From positions 1 through 27,093 of the forward strand of contig CAYHVK010000026.1 of assembly GCA_964360255.1 (NCBI GenBank): 27,093 bases of DNA, given 5' to 3'. Source of the DNA: CAYHVK01 sp964360255. GTDB taxonomy: Bacteria; Bdellovibrionota; Bdellovibrionia; Bdellovibrionales; UBA1609. Numbering within the stretch: the first letter of the stretch is position 1; each line of letters opens with the position of its first letter. The notes under the pieces were generated by a model, which searched no databases, was not told where the DNA came from, and saw only the letters and a list, made by a program, of their open reading frames with translations. Below are positions 8,135 through 16,602 of the stretch, in pieces. The position numbers and the translations under genes are program-made.

Positions 8135-9469
8135 TTAAAGACTGTTTGAGCGACCTTTTAAAACATGGCTGACATCAAAAAGACGAGCATTTTCAATCTG
8201 TTTGATTCCGTATATCGCCATAAAAAGACGATCAAGGCCAAGGGCAATACCAGCACTTGGTGGCATACCGCATTCTAATGCCCGCATGAAATTTTCATCA
8301 ATTTCTAGAGGGGTTTTGCCGTTTTCAATGCGCTGTTTTTGATCGCGCTCAAAACGTTTTCGCTGCTCAACTGGGTCATTGAGTTCATGAAACGCATTCG
8401 CAATTTCAAGGCCCTGCCAATAAAGTTCAAAACGATCCGCCCAACCCGCTTCATTAATTCGCGCGAGAGCCGCTTGAGACGGCGGATACTCGATAACAAT
8501 AGTCGGAACATTCGGATCAATTTTAGGCTCAATTCTTTCGAACATCAGGCGATGAAAAAGATCGTCCCACGAATCAGTTTCTGACCAATCGACTTTTGCT
8601 GTTTTGCAAAGCTCGATCAGTTCATTTCGTGTCGTTATCGGAGTTAATTTAAAGCCTAAATGTTTCTCAAATAAGAATGAAATTGGTGAAACATCAACGG
8701 CTTGCTCAGCACCGATTTCAGGTGAGAAACTTTGTAAAAGCCCGATGAGGTCATTAATGATTAAACTTAAATTACTATAGGCGCGATACCACTCCAGCAT
8801 CTGGAATTCTGGTTGATGAATTTGCGTCACTTCGCCATTTCTCAGACAAGTTTTGATTTCGAAAATATCGGTATAATCGTGAGCCAGTAATTGTTTAAGA
8901 TGAAGCTCTGGACTCGTGGGTATAAATAGCTTTTGTTTCTTGCTGCCGACGACAAGTTCAGTGCTGAAAGGCTCAAGTTGCGGCTCCATCCCGGGATTTG
9001 TGACAAGACTTGGGGTCGTTACTTCTTGCAAAGAACGCTGCGAGAGATAATCACGAACCTGATGAATAAACTCCATCCACAAGCGAGAGTCGATGTGATC
9101 CATTTTGAGTGGAGAGAGTTCACTTTGGGCGGCCGTAAGCTTCTGCGCTAACGCTCCACCTTTCACTTTGAAAGTGCGAGTGTCTTGGGTGAAAGTTATC
9201 TGCTCAGTTTTCAACTCGAGCAGCACCTTGTCGCCGTTTTTCAAGCCCGCGCGGTCGACTTTGATACCTTGGCAATTCATCTGTAGACCTTGCGAAACCA
9301 ATGAAAACTGCCCGATAGCTAGACTCTGATCATTTTCAAACATAAGTGTTCCACCGACGTTAATATCTGGCGGCAGCACCTTCATCGGTAATAGCGAATA
9401 CAATCGAGATAGAGATAAAACCCCATTGGGCACTGAAGGGTATTGCTTTAAGCTTTCCATCCCTCTCAT
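8135..9469 (-). CDS. epmA: EF-P lysine ligase EpmA-like protein (class II LysRS paralogue) with N-terminal extension
   Basis: Class II synthetase-like enzyme expected to attach (beta-)lysine to translation factor EF-P. The catalytic part begins near residue 125. It shows GMEPQLEPF, FIPTSPELHLKQLL (motif 1 region), FEIKTCLRNGE...HQPEFQMLEWY (motif 2), and GLEIANAFHELNDPVEQRKRFE, which fits EpmA rather than LysRS. It ends with MPPSAGIALGLDRL (motif 3). Total length is 444 aa, whereas E. coli EpmA has 325 and no tRNA-binding domain. The first ~120 residues here are extra, beta-rich (FSLVSQGLQMNCQGIKV..., GDKVLLELK) and may be an OB-like domain. Neither the ATG at 9469 nor ATG 9460 (residue 4) has an SD. 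No epmB (lysine 2,3-aminomutase-like) or efp gene is in the window. Alternative: a divergent LysRS-like protein. Confidence 0.8.
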   Translation of the reverse strand: MRGMESLKQYPSVPNGVLSLSRLYSLLPMKVLPPDINVGGTLMFENDQSLAIGQFSLVSQGLQMNCQGIKVDRAGLKNGDKVLLELKTEQITFTQDTRTFKVKGGALAQKLTAAQSELSPLKMDHIDSRLWMEFIHQVRDYLSQRSLQEVTTPSLVTNPGMEPQLEPFSTELVVGSKKQKLFIPTSPELHLKQLLAHDYTDIFEIKTCLRNGEVTQIHQPEFQMLEWYRAYSNLSLIINDLIGLLQSFSPEIGAEQAVDVSPISFLFEKHLGFKLTPITTRNELIELCKTAKVDWSETDSWDDLFHRLMFERIEPKIDPNVPTIVIEYPPSQAALARINEAGWADRFELYWQGLEIANAFHELNDPVEQRKRFERDQKQRIENGKTPLEIDENFMRALECGMPPSAGIALGLDRLFMAIYGIKQIENARLFDVSHVLKGRSNSL

Positions 9470-9495
9470 ATGAAGTGTCTGTCGCCCCTTGTCAA
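9467..9495 (-). promoter_or_regulatory. Possible promoter for epmA
   Basis: On the minus strand a perfect TTGACA lies at 9495-9490, followed after 17 bp by CATATG, a weak -10 hexamer. If used, transcription would begin near 9460, which is the ATG of residue 4, giving a leaderless message. This agrees with the absence of a Shine-Dalgarno but remains speculative. Confidence 0.28.
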
Positions 9496-9566
9496 CTTTT
9501 GACTGTAACTCTCACATCCCCGAATGTGTTCGCAACAATCTTTCGACCTCACAAATGGAGTAATTT

Positions 9567-10049
9567 ATGACTAATGAAACATCTAATTCTGATGCGGCAG
9601 AAGCGACTTCAACTACTAAATCAAACACGAGCTTGATCCATAACTGGAGAGATCGTTTTGAAGAATTACTCAAAGTTAAAAACGTTGATGACCTCAAAGG
9701 TGAGCTCACTCGTTTAGGCCAAGATCTACAAGACGAAATTAAACAATTTGATCTACAAGAATATCTCAGCCCTACAGCTAAAGATCGTCTCAAAAATTTA
9801 GAGACTCGTTATGCTGACGTAATGAAGGCTGTACAAAAAGCTCAAAAACAATTCGATCGTGAATTTAGCAAAAGCCTTAGAACTTTGAAGAAGACACGTC
9901 AGGATGCTGAAAAACGCCTATCGTCAATTCGCAGCCAAGTTGAAGTTCAACGCAAAAAAGTTTTGAAAGCTTCAGATAAACTTCGCAGCAAAATCGTTAA
10001 GAAGACAAAAGTTAAAGCAAAAACAGTTCGTAAAAAAGCTAGCAAATAA
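9567..10049 (+). CDS. Coiled-coil protein with basic, alanine/lysine-rich C-terminus
   Basis: Not a family I recognise with certainty. The 160 residues have three parts: a Ser/Thr/Asn-rich start (1-22), a charged helical middle likely to form coiled coil (about 25-125, with runs such as RDRFEELLKVKNVDDLKGEL and KAVQKAQKQFDREFSKSLRTLKK), and a strongly basic tail rich in K, R, V and A (about 130-160, ending KVKAKTVRKKASK). No signal peptide or membrane segment is seen, so it is probably cytosolic. The tail resembles histone H1-like or phasin-type C-termini and could bind nucleic acid or a polyanion; that is inference. GGAG lies about six bases before the ATG. It ends 11 bp before gcvP on the same strand, so the two are probably cotranscribed. 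Confidence 0.75.
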   Translation: MTNETSNSDAAEATSTTKSNTSLIHNWRDRFEELLKVKNVDDLKGELTRLGQDLQDEIKQFDLQEYLSPTAKDRLKNLETRYADVMKAVQKAQKQFDREFSKSLRTLKKTRQDAEKRLSSIRSQVEVQRKKVLKASDKLRSKIVKKTKVKAKTVRKKASK

Positions 10050-10060
10050 GAGGCTCACAC

Positions 10061-12913
10061 ATGAGAAGTGATTTTTCATCTCGGCACATAGGTCCTAGCG
10101 AGCAAGATATTGCTCAAATGTTAACGACGCTAAAAGTGAAGAACCTCGATGAACTGATTGAAAAATCAACTCCTCAAGTGATTCGCACAGGTCGCGCGCT
10201 TGATATCGGCCCCGGCCTTAGCGAAGAGAATTTTCTCTCTCACGCTTTAGAAGTAGCTAAGAAAAACAAAGTTTACAAAAACTATATCGGCCTTGGTTAC
10301 TACGGCACTTTCACTCCGCAAGTGATCTTAAGAAACATTCTTGAAAATCCAGGTTGGTATACGGCTTATACGCCTTACCAGGCTGAGATCTCTCAAGGCC
10401 GTATGGAAGCTCTACTCAATTTTCAAACTATGATCAAAGACCTCACCGGTCTTGAAATCGCCAATGCTTCACTTCTCGATGAGGCGACGGCGGCCGCTGA
10501 AGCCATGAGCCTCAGCTATCACGCGCAAAAGAAAAACGTTCGTAAAAAACTTTTCGTTGATGCGGATACATTCCCGCAAACCATTGAAGTGATTCAGACT
10601 CGTTCTGAACCACTGGATATCGAAGTTGTTATCGGTGATTTCGCAGAAATTAAATACGACAACACTTTCTTCGCCGCTATTGTTCAGTATCCAAATGCGA
10701 AAGGCCATATTAAAGACTACCGTCAGTTTGCTGAAACTGTTCACAAACACGATGGTCATGTGATTGTTGCCGCCGATATCCTTGGCTTAACAACACTCAC
10801 TCCTCCAGGAGAATGGGGCGCCGACATTTGCGTGGGTAGCACGCAACGTTTTGGCGTGCCCGTAGGCTTTGGTGGCCCTCACGCCGCTTACTTTGCGACT
10901 AAAGAAGCTTATGCTCGTGCGATGCCAGGCCGAATTATTGGCGTTTCAAAAGATGCCCACGGTAATAGTGCCATGCGCTTAGCTTTGCAAACACGCGAGC
11001 AACATATTCGCCGCGAAAAAGCGACGAGCAACATTTGCACAGCGCAAGTTCTCTTGGCTGTTATGGCTTCAATGTACGCCGTTTATCACGGACCAAAAGG
11101 TCTTCGTGCCATTGCTGATCGCGTGCACAGCCAAGCTGTACGCCTTTCTCGTCATCTTAAACTTTTGGGTTTCGAAACTTCAAACGAAGCCTTCTTTGAT
11201 ACTGTGTCTCTTCATTTCGCTGGCTCTGCCGAACGTGATCAGTTGCTCAAACTTTGCAATGATTCACAAATCAATATTGGTAAGCTCGGCGACAACTATG
11301 CTGTTATCAGCGTTGATGAAACTACAAGCACTGAAGATCTTGTTAAGCTTCATGATGTCTGCGCGCGCTTCAAGAACAAAAAGTCTTCGTTCTCTGATGC
11401 TCCACTAGAAAATACTTTGGATAAAAAGTTTCAGCGTAAGTCTGACTACCTCACTCACCCGACTTTCAATCGCTTTCACTCAGAAACAGAAATGTTACGT
11501 TACATTCACCGTCTTGAGAGAAAAGATTTAGCACTCAATCACTCTATGATTCCGCTCGGCTCTTGCACGATGAAATTAAATGCAACAGCTGAAATGACAC
11601 CTGTGACTTGGCAAGAGTTCGGTGCGATTCACCCATTTGCACCGGGCGATCAAACTCGTGGTTACCTCGAGATGATTCACCAGCTTGAAAAATGGCTCTG
11701 CGATATCACTGGCTTTGCCGGAGTTTCTTTACAACCAAATGCAGGTTCACAAGGTGAATATGCTGGCCTTCTTGTTATTCGCGCTTACTTAAAAGCTAAA
11801 GGCGAAGGTCATAGAAAAATCTGTTTGATTCCAAGCTCAGCTCACGGAACAAACCCGGCCAGCGCAGTTATGGCTGGCTTCCAAGTGGTTGTTGTTAAGA
11901 GTGATGAAAGTGGAAGCGTGGACATCGAAGATCTGAAAGCAAAAGCTGAGCAGCACAAGCTGTCACTTGGCGCCTTGATGATCACTTATCCATCAACTCA
12001 CGGTGTATTTGAAGAAACGATCTCTGATATTTGCAAATTAATTCATGATAACGGTGGCCAAGTTTACATGGACGGCGCAAATATGAATGCTCTTGTTGGA
12101 GTCGCTCGCCCAGGCGAGTATGGCGCTGACGTTTGCCACCTCAATCTTCATAAAACATTCTGTATTCCTCACGGTGGCGGCGGACCAGGCATCGGCCCTA
12201 TCGGCGTCGGCCCTCACTTAAAAGATTTCTTACCTTCACACTCGTTAGTACCAGAGTGTGGTCCGAAAAAAGGCATTGGCGCAGTTTCGGCAGCCCCATG
12301 GGGAAGCGCAAGTATTCTTCCGATCTCTTGGGCTTATATTGCAATGATGGGCTCTAGCGGCCTTAAGAAATCGACACAAGTGGCGATCTTGAATGCGAAC
12401 TATATCGCAGCTCGCCTCGCTCCTTTCTATCCGGTTGTTTATAAAGGCCGCGGTGGCTGGGTGGCTCATGAGTGCATTATCGATGTGCGCCAGTTCAAAG
12501 CGACAGCTGAGATTACCGTTGATGATATTGCGAAACGTTTAATGGATTACGGCTTTCACGCCCCGACGATGTCTTGGCCTGTTGCTGGTACTTTAATGAT
12601 TGAACCAACTGAGAGTGAATCACTCGAAGAACTCAATCGCTTTTGTGACGCTATGATTTCAATTCGTAAAGAGATCGAAGAAATTGAACTCGGTCGATGC
12701 GATAAAGTCGACAACGTCTTAAAAGGTGCGCCTCACACAGCGGAGCATATCGCTTCAGATTCCTGGAGGCATCCTTACGGACGAACGCAAGCGGCTTATC
12801 CACTTCCGTGGATTAAAGAGCAGAAGTTCTGGCCCTCTGTTGGACGCGTCGACAATGTTTTCGGAGATCGCAACTTAGTTTGTGAGTGCCCACCTCTCAG
12901 TGATTACACCTAG
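10061..12913 (+). CDS. gcvP: Glycine dehydrogenase (decarboxylating), P-protein of the glycine cleavage system
   Basis: PLP enzyme that decarboxylates glycine and passes the aminomethyl group to the lipoyl H-protein. At 950 aa it is the single-chain form (both halves fused) as in E. coli. Recognisable are RHIGP at the start, SYYGT-like GLGYYGTFTPQVILRN, YTPYQAEISQGR, the first-half DEATAAAEAM, the N-terminal GGPHAAYFA and MPGRIIGV, and in the second half SMIPLGSCTMKLNA, QPNAGSQGEYAGLL, PSSAHGTNPASA, and NLHKTFCIPHGGGGPG with the PLP lysine at K698. The C-terminus GDRNLVCECPP is also typical. AGAGG precedes the start. gcvT and gcvH are not adjacent, so the other subunits must be encoded elsewhere if the system is complete. 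A hairpin terminator follows. Confidence 0.97.
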   Translation: MRSDFSSRHIGPSEQDIAQMLTTLKVKNLDELIEKSTPQVIRTGRALDIGPGLSEENFLSHALEVAKKNKVYKNYIGLGYYGTFTPQVILRNILENPGWYTAYTPYQAEISQGRMEALLNFQTMIKDLTGLEIANASLLDEATAAAEAMSLSYHAQKKNVRKKLFVDADTFPQTIEVIQTRSEPLDIEVVIGDFAEIKYDNTFFAAIVQYPNAKGHIKDYRQFAETVHKHDGHVIVAADILGLTTLTPPGEWGADICVGSTQRFGVPVGFGGPHAAYFATKEAYARAMPGRIIGVSKDAHGNSAMRLALQTREQHIRREKATSNICTAQVLLAVMASMYAVYHGPKGLRAIADRVHSQAVRLSRHLKLLGFETSNEAFFDTVSLHFAGSAERDQLLKLCNDSQINIGKLGDNYAVISVDETTSTEDLVKLHDVCARFKNKKSSFSDAPLENTLDKKFQRKSDYLTHPTFNRFHSETEMLRYIHRLERKDLALNHSMIPLGSCTMKLNATAEMTPVTWQEFGAIHPFAPGDQTRGYLEMIHQLEKWLCDITGFAGVSLQPNAGSQGEYAGLLVIRAYLKAKGEGHRKICLIPSSAHGTNPASAVMAGFQVVVVKSDESGSVDIEDLKAKAEQHKLSLGALMITYPSTHGVFEETISDICKLIHDNGGQVYMDGANMNALVGVARPGEYGADVCHLNLHKTFCIPHGGGGPGIGPIGVGPHLKDFLPSHSLVPECGPKKGIGAVSAAPWGSASILPISWAYIAMMGSSGLKKSTQVAILNANYIAARLAPFYPVVYKGRGGWVAHECIIDVRQFKATAEITVDDIAKRLMDYGFHAPTMSWPVAGTLMIEPTESESLEELNRFCDAMISIRKEIEEIELGRCDKVDNVLKGAPHTAEHIASDSWRHPYGRTQAAYPLPWIKEQKFWPSVGRVDNVFGDRNLVCECPPLSDYT

Positions 12914-12951
12914 TACCTTGTAAGCTGAACTCTTCTCTATTCTTTAGATTT

Positions 12952-12990
12952 TACAAAACCGGCCGCAAAATGTTGGTTTTGTATTTTCTT
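12952..12990 (+). terminator. Hairpin terminator after gcvP
   Basis: TACAAAACC (12952-12960) and GGTTTTGTA (12975-12983) form a perfect 9-bp stem with a 14-base loop. A T-rich stretch (TTTTCTT) follows. It lies 39 bp past the gcvP stop and should end the coiled-coil-gcvP transcript. Confidence 0.6.
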
Positions 12991-13078
12991 TCTGTAACAA
13001 TTGCCTGATTATTGAATTGCCAGAGACTATTTGCGGCAGCGACTATCTTGTTTACACTCCCTATTTAATATTCATGGC

Positions 13079-13127
13079 TTCTCCCTTAGTATCACATTCG
13101 ATTCAAAACACAGGGTGTAAGGGAGAA
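13079..13127 (+). promoter_or_regulatory. Leader inverted repeat that would sequester the SD of the SLT gene
   Basis: TTCTCCCTTA (13079-13088) is the exact reverse complement of TAAGGGAGAA (13118-13127). The second arm contains the Shine-Dalgarno (AAGGGAG) and ends three bases before the ATG at 13131. The loop is 29 bases. In RNA the 10-bp stem would cover the ribosome-binding site completely. Whether it acts as a control element, for example opened by temperature, a small RNA or a protein, is inference. Confidence 0.5.
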
Positions 13128-13130
13128 ACC

Positions 13131-14093
13131 ATGAGTTTAAGTATCAAGCCGTTCGTTCTAGCTATCCTGTCAGTCATAGCGACACAGACGTCTTTTGCTT
13201 ACGAATACTGCCGCGAAGAGAACACCCGAAGATCATATCTACAAGAAGCCGGCTTTTTTCTCACTTCTCAACGCGTTCAGATTTTAAAATCAAAACGCTT
13301 TCTAGAAAGAAATAAAACTGTAACGGCAGCAAAAGCTGAAGAGCGTATTTTAGAGAGTATTCAAAAAGCTCGCAAGCCTATCGAGACAATTGAAGACAAG
13401 CGTTTGGCCAAACTACTTGCTACAGCTTCATTTGTTGTGGGTGTTGACTTTCAACAGCTCAGCTCAATGGTTAAAAAAGAAACTCACTATTGCCTTGATC
13501 GAAGCAACAACTCAGGTAGCGGAGCTTCTGGCTGCACGCAGTTTACGACAATTGCCCTTAAAGAATTAAAAGATCAATTTGGCTACAAGGGTACTGGTAA
13601 ACATACAAAGTCTGAAGAAGCTGAAAAGGTTTTAAGAGGATTCGTAACTCAGTATTTTTCTAAAATGCCCGACCCAACACGAGAAAAATCTTTTTACGCT
13701 TGGTTAAATTCTTCAGTGGCGAATATGCAAACTTCATTAAGAGGCCGTGGTAATTTCGATATTGATATTTTATCAGGAGCCATACTTCTTAAGATTTTCT
13801 TATCAACGAACGGTGGCAACTACTACAAGGCTCTTGTTCAGTACAATGGAGACAACAGTCGCCAAAAACTTAAAAATGGTAAAAGAGGCCCGCAATATAA
13901 ATTTAAATATGCGGGTGATGTGCAAAACATGGCTCAATATATTTCAATGGATGAAGCCAATTGTATTCAAGCGGTGGTTGATACCGAAGACATGATTGAA
14001 GATTCGTGCGAATCATTCGGAGAAGATCCTTACACCTGTGTCGGCTCAGAGCCTTCTCTACAGCCGCCGCCTGAACCTGTTCATATGACTTAA
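13131..14093 (+). CDS. Exported lysozyme-like (SLT-type) putative lytic transglycosylase
   Basis: Probable periplasmic or secreted peptidoglycan-cleaving enzyme. The ATG at 13131 (320 aa) is chosen because AAGGGAG precedes it and it gives a clear signal peptide, MSLSIKPFVLAILSVIATQT then SFA before YEYC. The SLT-like core is at about 105-260: E117 in SSMVKKETHYC aligns with the catalytic glutamate, followed by SGSGASGCTQF (128-138), the counterpart of the usual GAxGLMQ turn. Later ALVQYNGDN resembles the conserved AYNxG segment. Cysteines (C27, C121, C135 and three near the C-terminus) could form disulfides in the periplasm. The C-terminus is proline-rich and probably disordered. Substrate is inferred from the fold. 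The leader carries an inverted repeat over the SD, and a strong terminator follows, so it is a single-gene unit. Confidence 0.75.
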   Translation: MSLSIKPFVLAILSVIATQTSFAYEYCREENTRRSYLQEAGFFLTSQRVQILKSKRFLERNKTVTAAKAEERILESIQKARKPIETIEDKRLAKLLATASFVVGVDFQQLSSMVKKETHYCLDRSNNSGSGASGCTQFTTIALKELKDQFGYKGTGKHTKSEEAEKVLRGFVTQYFSKMPDPTREKSFYAWLNSSVANMQTSLRGRGNFDIDILSGAILLKIFLSTNGGNYYKALVQYNGDNSRQKLKNGKRGPQYKFKYAGDVQNMAQYISMDEANCIQAVVDTEDMIEDSCESFGEDPYTCVGSEPSLQPPPEPVHMT

Positions 14094-14121
14094 AAAAAGC
14101 GCCAAATTCGGCGCTTTTTTT
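14092..14121 (+). terminator. Intrinsic terminator after the SLT gene
   Basis: A7, then GCGCC (14099-14103), AAATTC loop, GGCGC (14110-14114) and T7. The hairpin with flanking A and T runs is the classical bidirectional intrinsic terminator. It overlaps the last bases of the SLT stop codon region. Confidence 0.9.
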
Positions 14122-14242
14122 ATGTTTTTACACAGGCCTCTCTAGAAACATCGATTCATCCCATTAAACCTTAGAAGATTCAGCGACTTAGGTGTCCCTT
14201 TCTAAAATCTCCCTGGTATCGAAATTGCTGTTTGTAATGGCA

Positions 14243-15373
14243 ATGAAACAAATGATCTTAATACCGCTTCTTCTCACTAGTAGTTTAGCTTTTACTGCGT
14301 GCTCGCGTAGCAAGTCGAAGAAAGAACCAACAAGAGCTCATTATACGGTATTAGGTGACCCTATTGAAATCATTCGTGGCGCTAAAACTTCTGCGGGCTT
14401 TACTGCTGGTACGTTTAAAAATGGCGAGGAACTTTACCTTCTCGCCGCAATTGAGTTTGAAGAAGAGGGTCAATACAGTGATGCTCGAGTGGATCTTGAA
14501 GAGCAAAATAAAACTTCAAATCGTTCATCTAGCGGCAAAAAAGCACACGCCGAAGATTTTTTATTCACAGTGAATATCAAAAGCGACTCTTCAATTGCAT
14601 TTGAAAATGCCAATGAAGGTTTTGAGTTCTCTCGTCAAGAAGATCAAATCATCGTAACTCAGCCCAAGGATGCCAGCTCTGAAAACCGCCTATTGCACAC
14701 TAGCATTTCAGCCGATAAAAATACGATCAGCTTTTTAATTTACAGTAAAAATAAACAAACGCTTAAACACACTCTCAGCGCTATTTATTTCGCCAGAGAC
14801 CCGCATACGAATCTAGATAAATCTGGCGGTAACTATGAGTATGTTCGCGGCACTGGCATTAAATTAAGCTGGCCTAAGAAAAGTACTGTTGATATCAGTG
14901 TGTGTAACTCAGATTCATCAATCCTGAATACTTATGCAAAAGACAGTGTTGAAGCTTGGCAGAGTGTTTTAGGTGATCGCCTCACGGTGAAATTCAAAGG
15001 CAATAGCACATCCTATCCACCCTTCACAGATTTGAATCACCGATGCATCTATTTAATCGATAGTTATTTGGCGCAACCAAACCCCAAAATTGCCAACTGC
15101 GCTGTTACGGCTACTGTTCCGAATATGACAAAAAGTCAGATTACAGATTCAGACGTGCTTATTTTTAAGAATGAATTCAGCAAAGGTGATATCTCTTCAT
15201 CGTCAGAGTCATTTGCTCGTTATCTTCTGCGCGTAGTCCTTCATGAGCTTGGACATTTTTTTGGCTTAGGTCATCAGTTCAATGGCACGCCTAGCATTAT
15301 GTCTTATGAAAAAGATGGATTCCCACAAATTGAACAGCACGATATTGAAGCGATTCAAGAGCTTTATAAATAG
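14243..15373 (+). CDS. Metzincin zinc-metalloprotease lipoprotein (first of tandem pair)
   Basis: Probable lipid-anchored extracytoplasmic protease. The zinc site is HELGHFFGLGH, 43 residues before the C-terminus, with the Met-turn SIMSY 18 residues after its first His; both are required for metzincins (matrixin-like). The signal peptide MKQMILIPLLLTSSLAFTAC ends in the lipobox FTAC. Starts are ambiguous: ATG 14243 is preferred, ATG 14237 or GTG 14192 are possible, and none has a good SD. The region between residue 35 and ~210 is a beta-rich N-terminal part beginning LGDPIEIIRGA, shared with the next gene. A cysteine pair in the protease domain (DISVC, HRCIYLID) is also shared. The target protein is unknown. 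9 bp separate it from its paralogue, so they form an operon. Confidence 0.82.
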   Translation: MKQMILIPLLLTSSLAFTACSRSKSKKEPTRAHYTVLGDPIEIIRGAKTSAGFTAGTFKNGEELYLLAAIEFEEEGQYSDARVDLEEQNKTSNRSSSGKKAHAEDFLFTVNIKSDSSIAFENANEGFEFSRQEDQIIVTQPKDASSENRLLHTSISADKNTISFLIYSKNKQTLKHTLSAIYFARDPHTNLDKSGGNYEYVRGTGIKLSWPKKSTVDISVCNSDSSILNTYAKDSVEAWQSVLGDRLTVKFKGNSTSYPPFTDLNHRCIYLIDSYLAQPNPKIANCAVTATVPNMTKSQITDSDVLIFKNEFSKGDISSSSESFARYLLRVVLHELGHFFGLGHQFNGTPSIMSYEKDGFPQIEQHDIEAIQELYK

Positions 15374-15382
15374 AGGTTAGAT

Positions 15383-16540
15383 ATGAATCTTTTTAAATTC
15401 GGTATCGGTCCGGTAAAAATAATTTTATTGGCGACTTCATGTTTAGCGCTCACTGCTTGCCCTGGTAAGAATAAAGGTAAATCGAAGCCGAGTATCGTGA
15501 GAGAGCAAGTTGTACTGGGCGACCCAATTGAAATCATCCGTGGCGCTCAGCTTGAACCTGAGGGAGCGTTTGAAGCTTTCGATAATCTGAGCTCTATTCA
15601 CATGTATGCCATTATTTCATTTACAGAAAAAACTGAGGCGGCAGATCTATCAAAGGAAGTAAACCAAGAAGTTATAGAGGATGGGGCGGCACCTACTGAC
15701 AATTATGAAACACCAGAGTCATTTGAGATGACTATTTCACGACCAGGCACAGATACGCTGGTACTTGAAAATAAAGCCAATGATATAGTGATTGTATTTA
15801 CAAACGACCAAGCTGGGCATATCACTTATACGACCACTGGCGAAGCCCCAGAAGAGGGCCGGATTCTGCACTTTAGCCGACATAAAAACGGTAATATTTT
15901 TAGTCTTTTAGCTTACGGCACTGATAAAGATGGCCGCACATTAAACGCCATCTATTTTGCAAAGAAATTTAACCCGCAAATTCCCACTCGAACGGCAAAA
16001 CCATATTTTTATCTAATGGGTCCAGGCTACAAATACAACTGGAAAGAAAAACAACTCACAATTGATGTATGTGGAGAACATGATGAGTTTGTAGAAGATC
16101 ACACAGTACATGCTATAAATGAATGGAATTCTGCTTTAGGTAAGAAAATGAAAATCGAATTTGGCTTACCAAAAAAATTCTATCCTTTTTCTGATTTCAA
16201 TCAGCACTGCATTTACATCGTAGATAATATTCTTAGTAAGGCCGATCCTAGAAGAGCCAATTACGGAACCACATACACAATTGAAAACTCTGAAAAATCA
16301 GAACTTATTGATTCAGATATTTTTATTTTTAAAAAAGAGTTTGAGAAAAATGGTTATAGCTTTGATGCTGCCGAACTCCGCCAAGAGATGCGATTTACTT
16401 TTGTTCATGAAATAGGTCACTTCTTAGGCCTTGATCACGTTTTTGAAGACGGCGTAAAAAGCATTATGGGTTATGATTTTGATCTTGAACCTAAACTCCA
16501 GCCGATCGACAAAGAAGCGATTCGGGCCCTCTACGAATAA
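15383..16540 (+). CDS. Metzincin zinc-metalloprotease lipoprotein (second of tandem pair)
   Basis: Paralogue of the preceding gene, with the same order of parts. Signal peptide to C26 with lipobox LTAC. Then LGDPIEIIRGA (shared, identical in 11 positions), a variable acidic stretch (EVNQEVIEDGAA...), TLNAIYFAKKF (compare TLSAIYFARDP), TIDVCGEHDEF, YPFSDFNQHCIYIVD (compare YPPFTDLNHRCIYLID), and the zinc motif HEIGHFLGLDH 44 residues from the end with Met-turn SIMGY. All three zinc His and the catalytic Glu are intact, so it is probably active. AGAGG lies upstream of the ATG. The two copies differ most in the N-terminal half, which suggests divergence in substrate or partner recognition (inference). 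Confidence 0.84.
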   Translation: MNLFKFGIGPVKIILLATSCLALTACPGKNKGKSKPSIVREQVVLGDPIEIIRGAQLEPEGAFEAFDNLSSIHMYAIISFTEKTEAADLSKEVNQEVIEDGAAPTDNYETPESFEMTISRPGTDTLVLENKANDIVIVFTNDQAGHITYTTTGEAPEEGRILHFSRHKNGNIFSLLAYGTDKDGRTLNAIYFAKKFNPQIPTRTAKPYFYLMGPGYKYNWKEKQLTIDVCGEHDEFVEDHTVHAINEWNSALGKKMKIEFGLPKKFYPFSDFNQHCIYIVDNILSKADPRRANYGTTYTIENSEKSELIDSDIFIFKKEFEKNGYSFDAAELRQEMRFTFVHEIGHFLGLDHVFEDGVKSIMGYDFDLEPKLQPIDKEAIRALYE

Positions 16541-16602
16541 GCCACAGTATCATTAGTAATTCGTACTCAGAATTTGCCTAGGCCGCCAAGACTCATAACA
16601 AC

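Noticed and set aside
10061..12913. Complete glycine cleavage operon
   Set aside because: Neither gcvT nor gcvH is adjacent; the upstream gene is an unrelated coiled-coil protein.
13017..13130. Upstream in-frame extension of the SLT gene
   Set aside because: It would hide the signal peptide inside the protein, and the SD lies just before the ATG at 13131.
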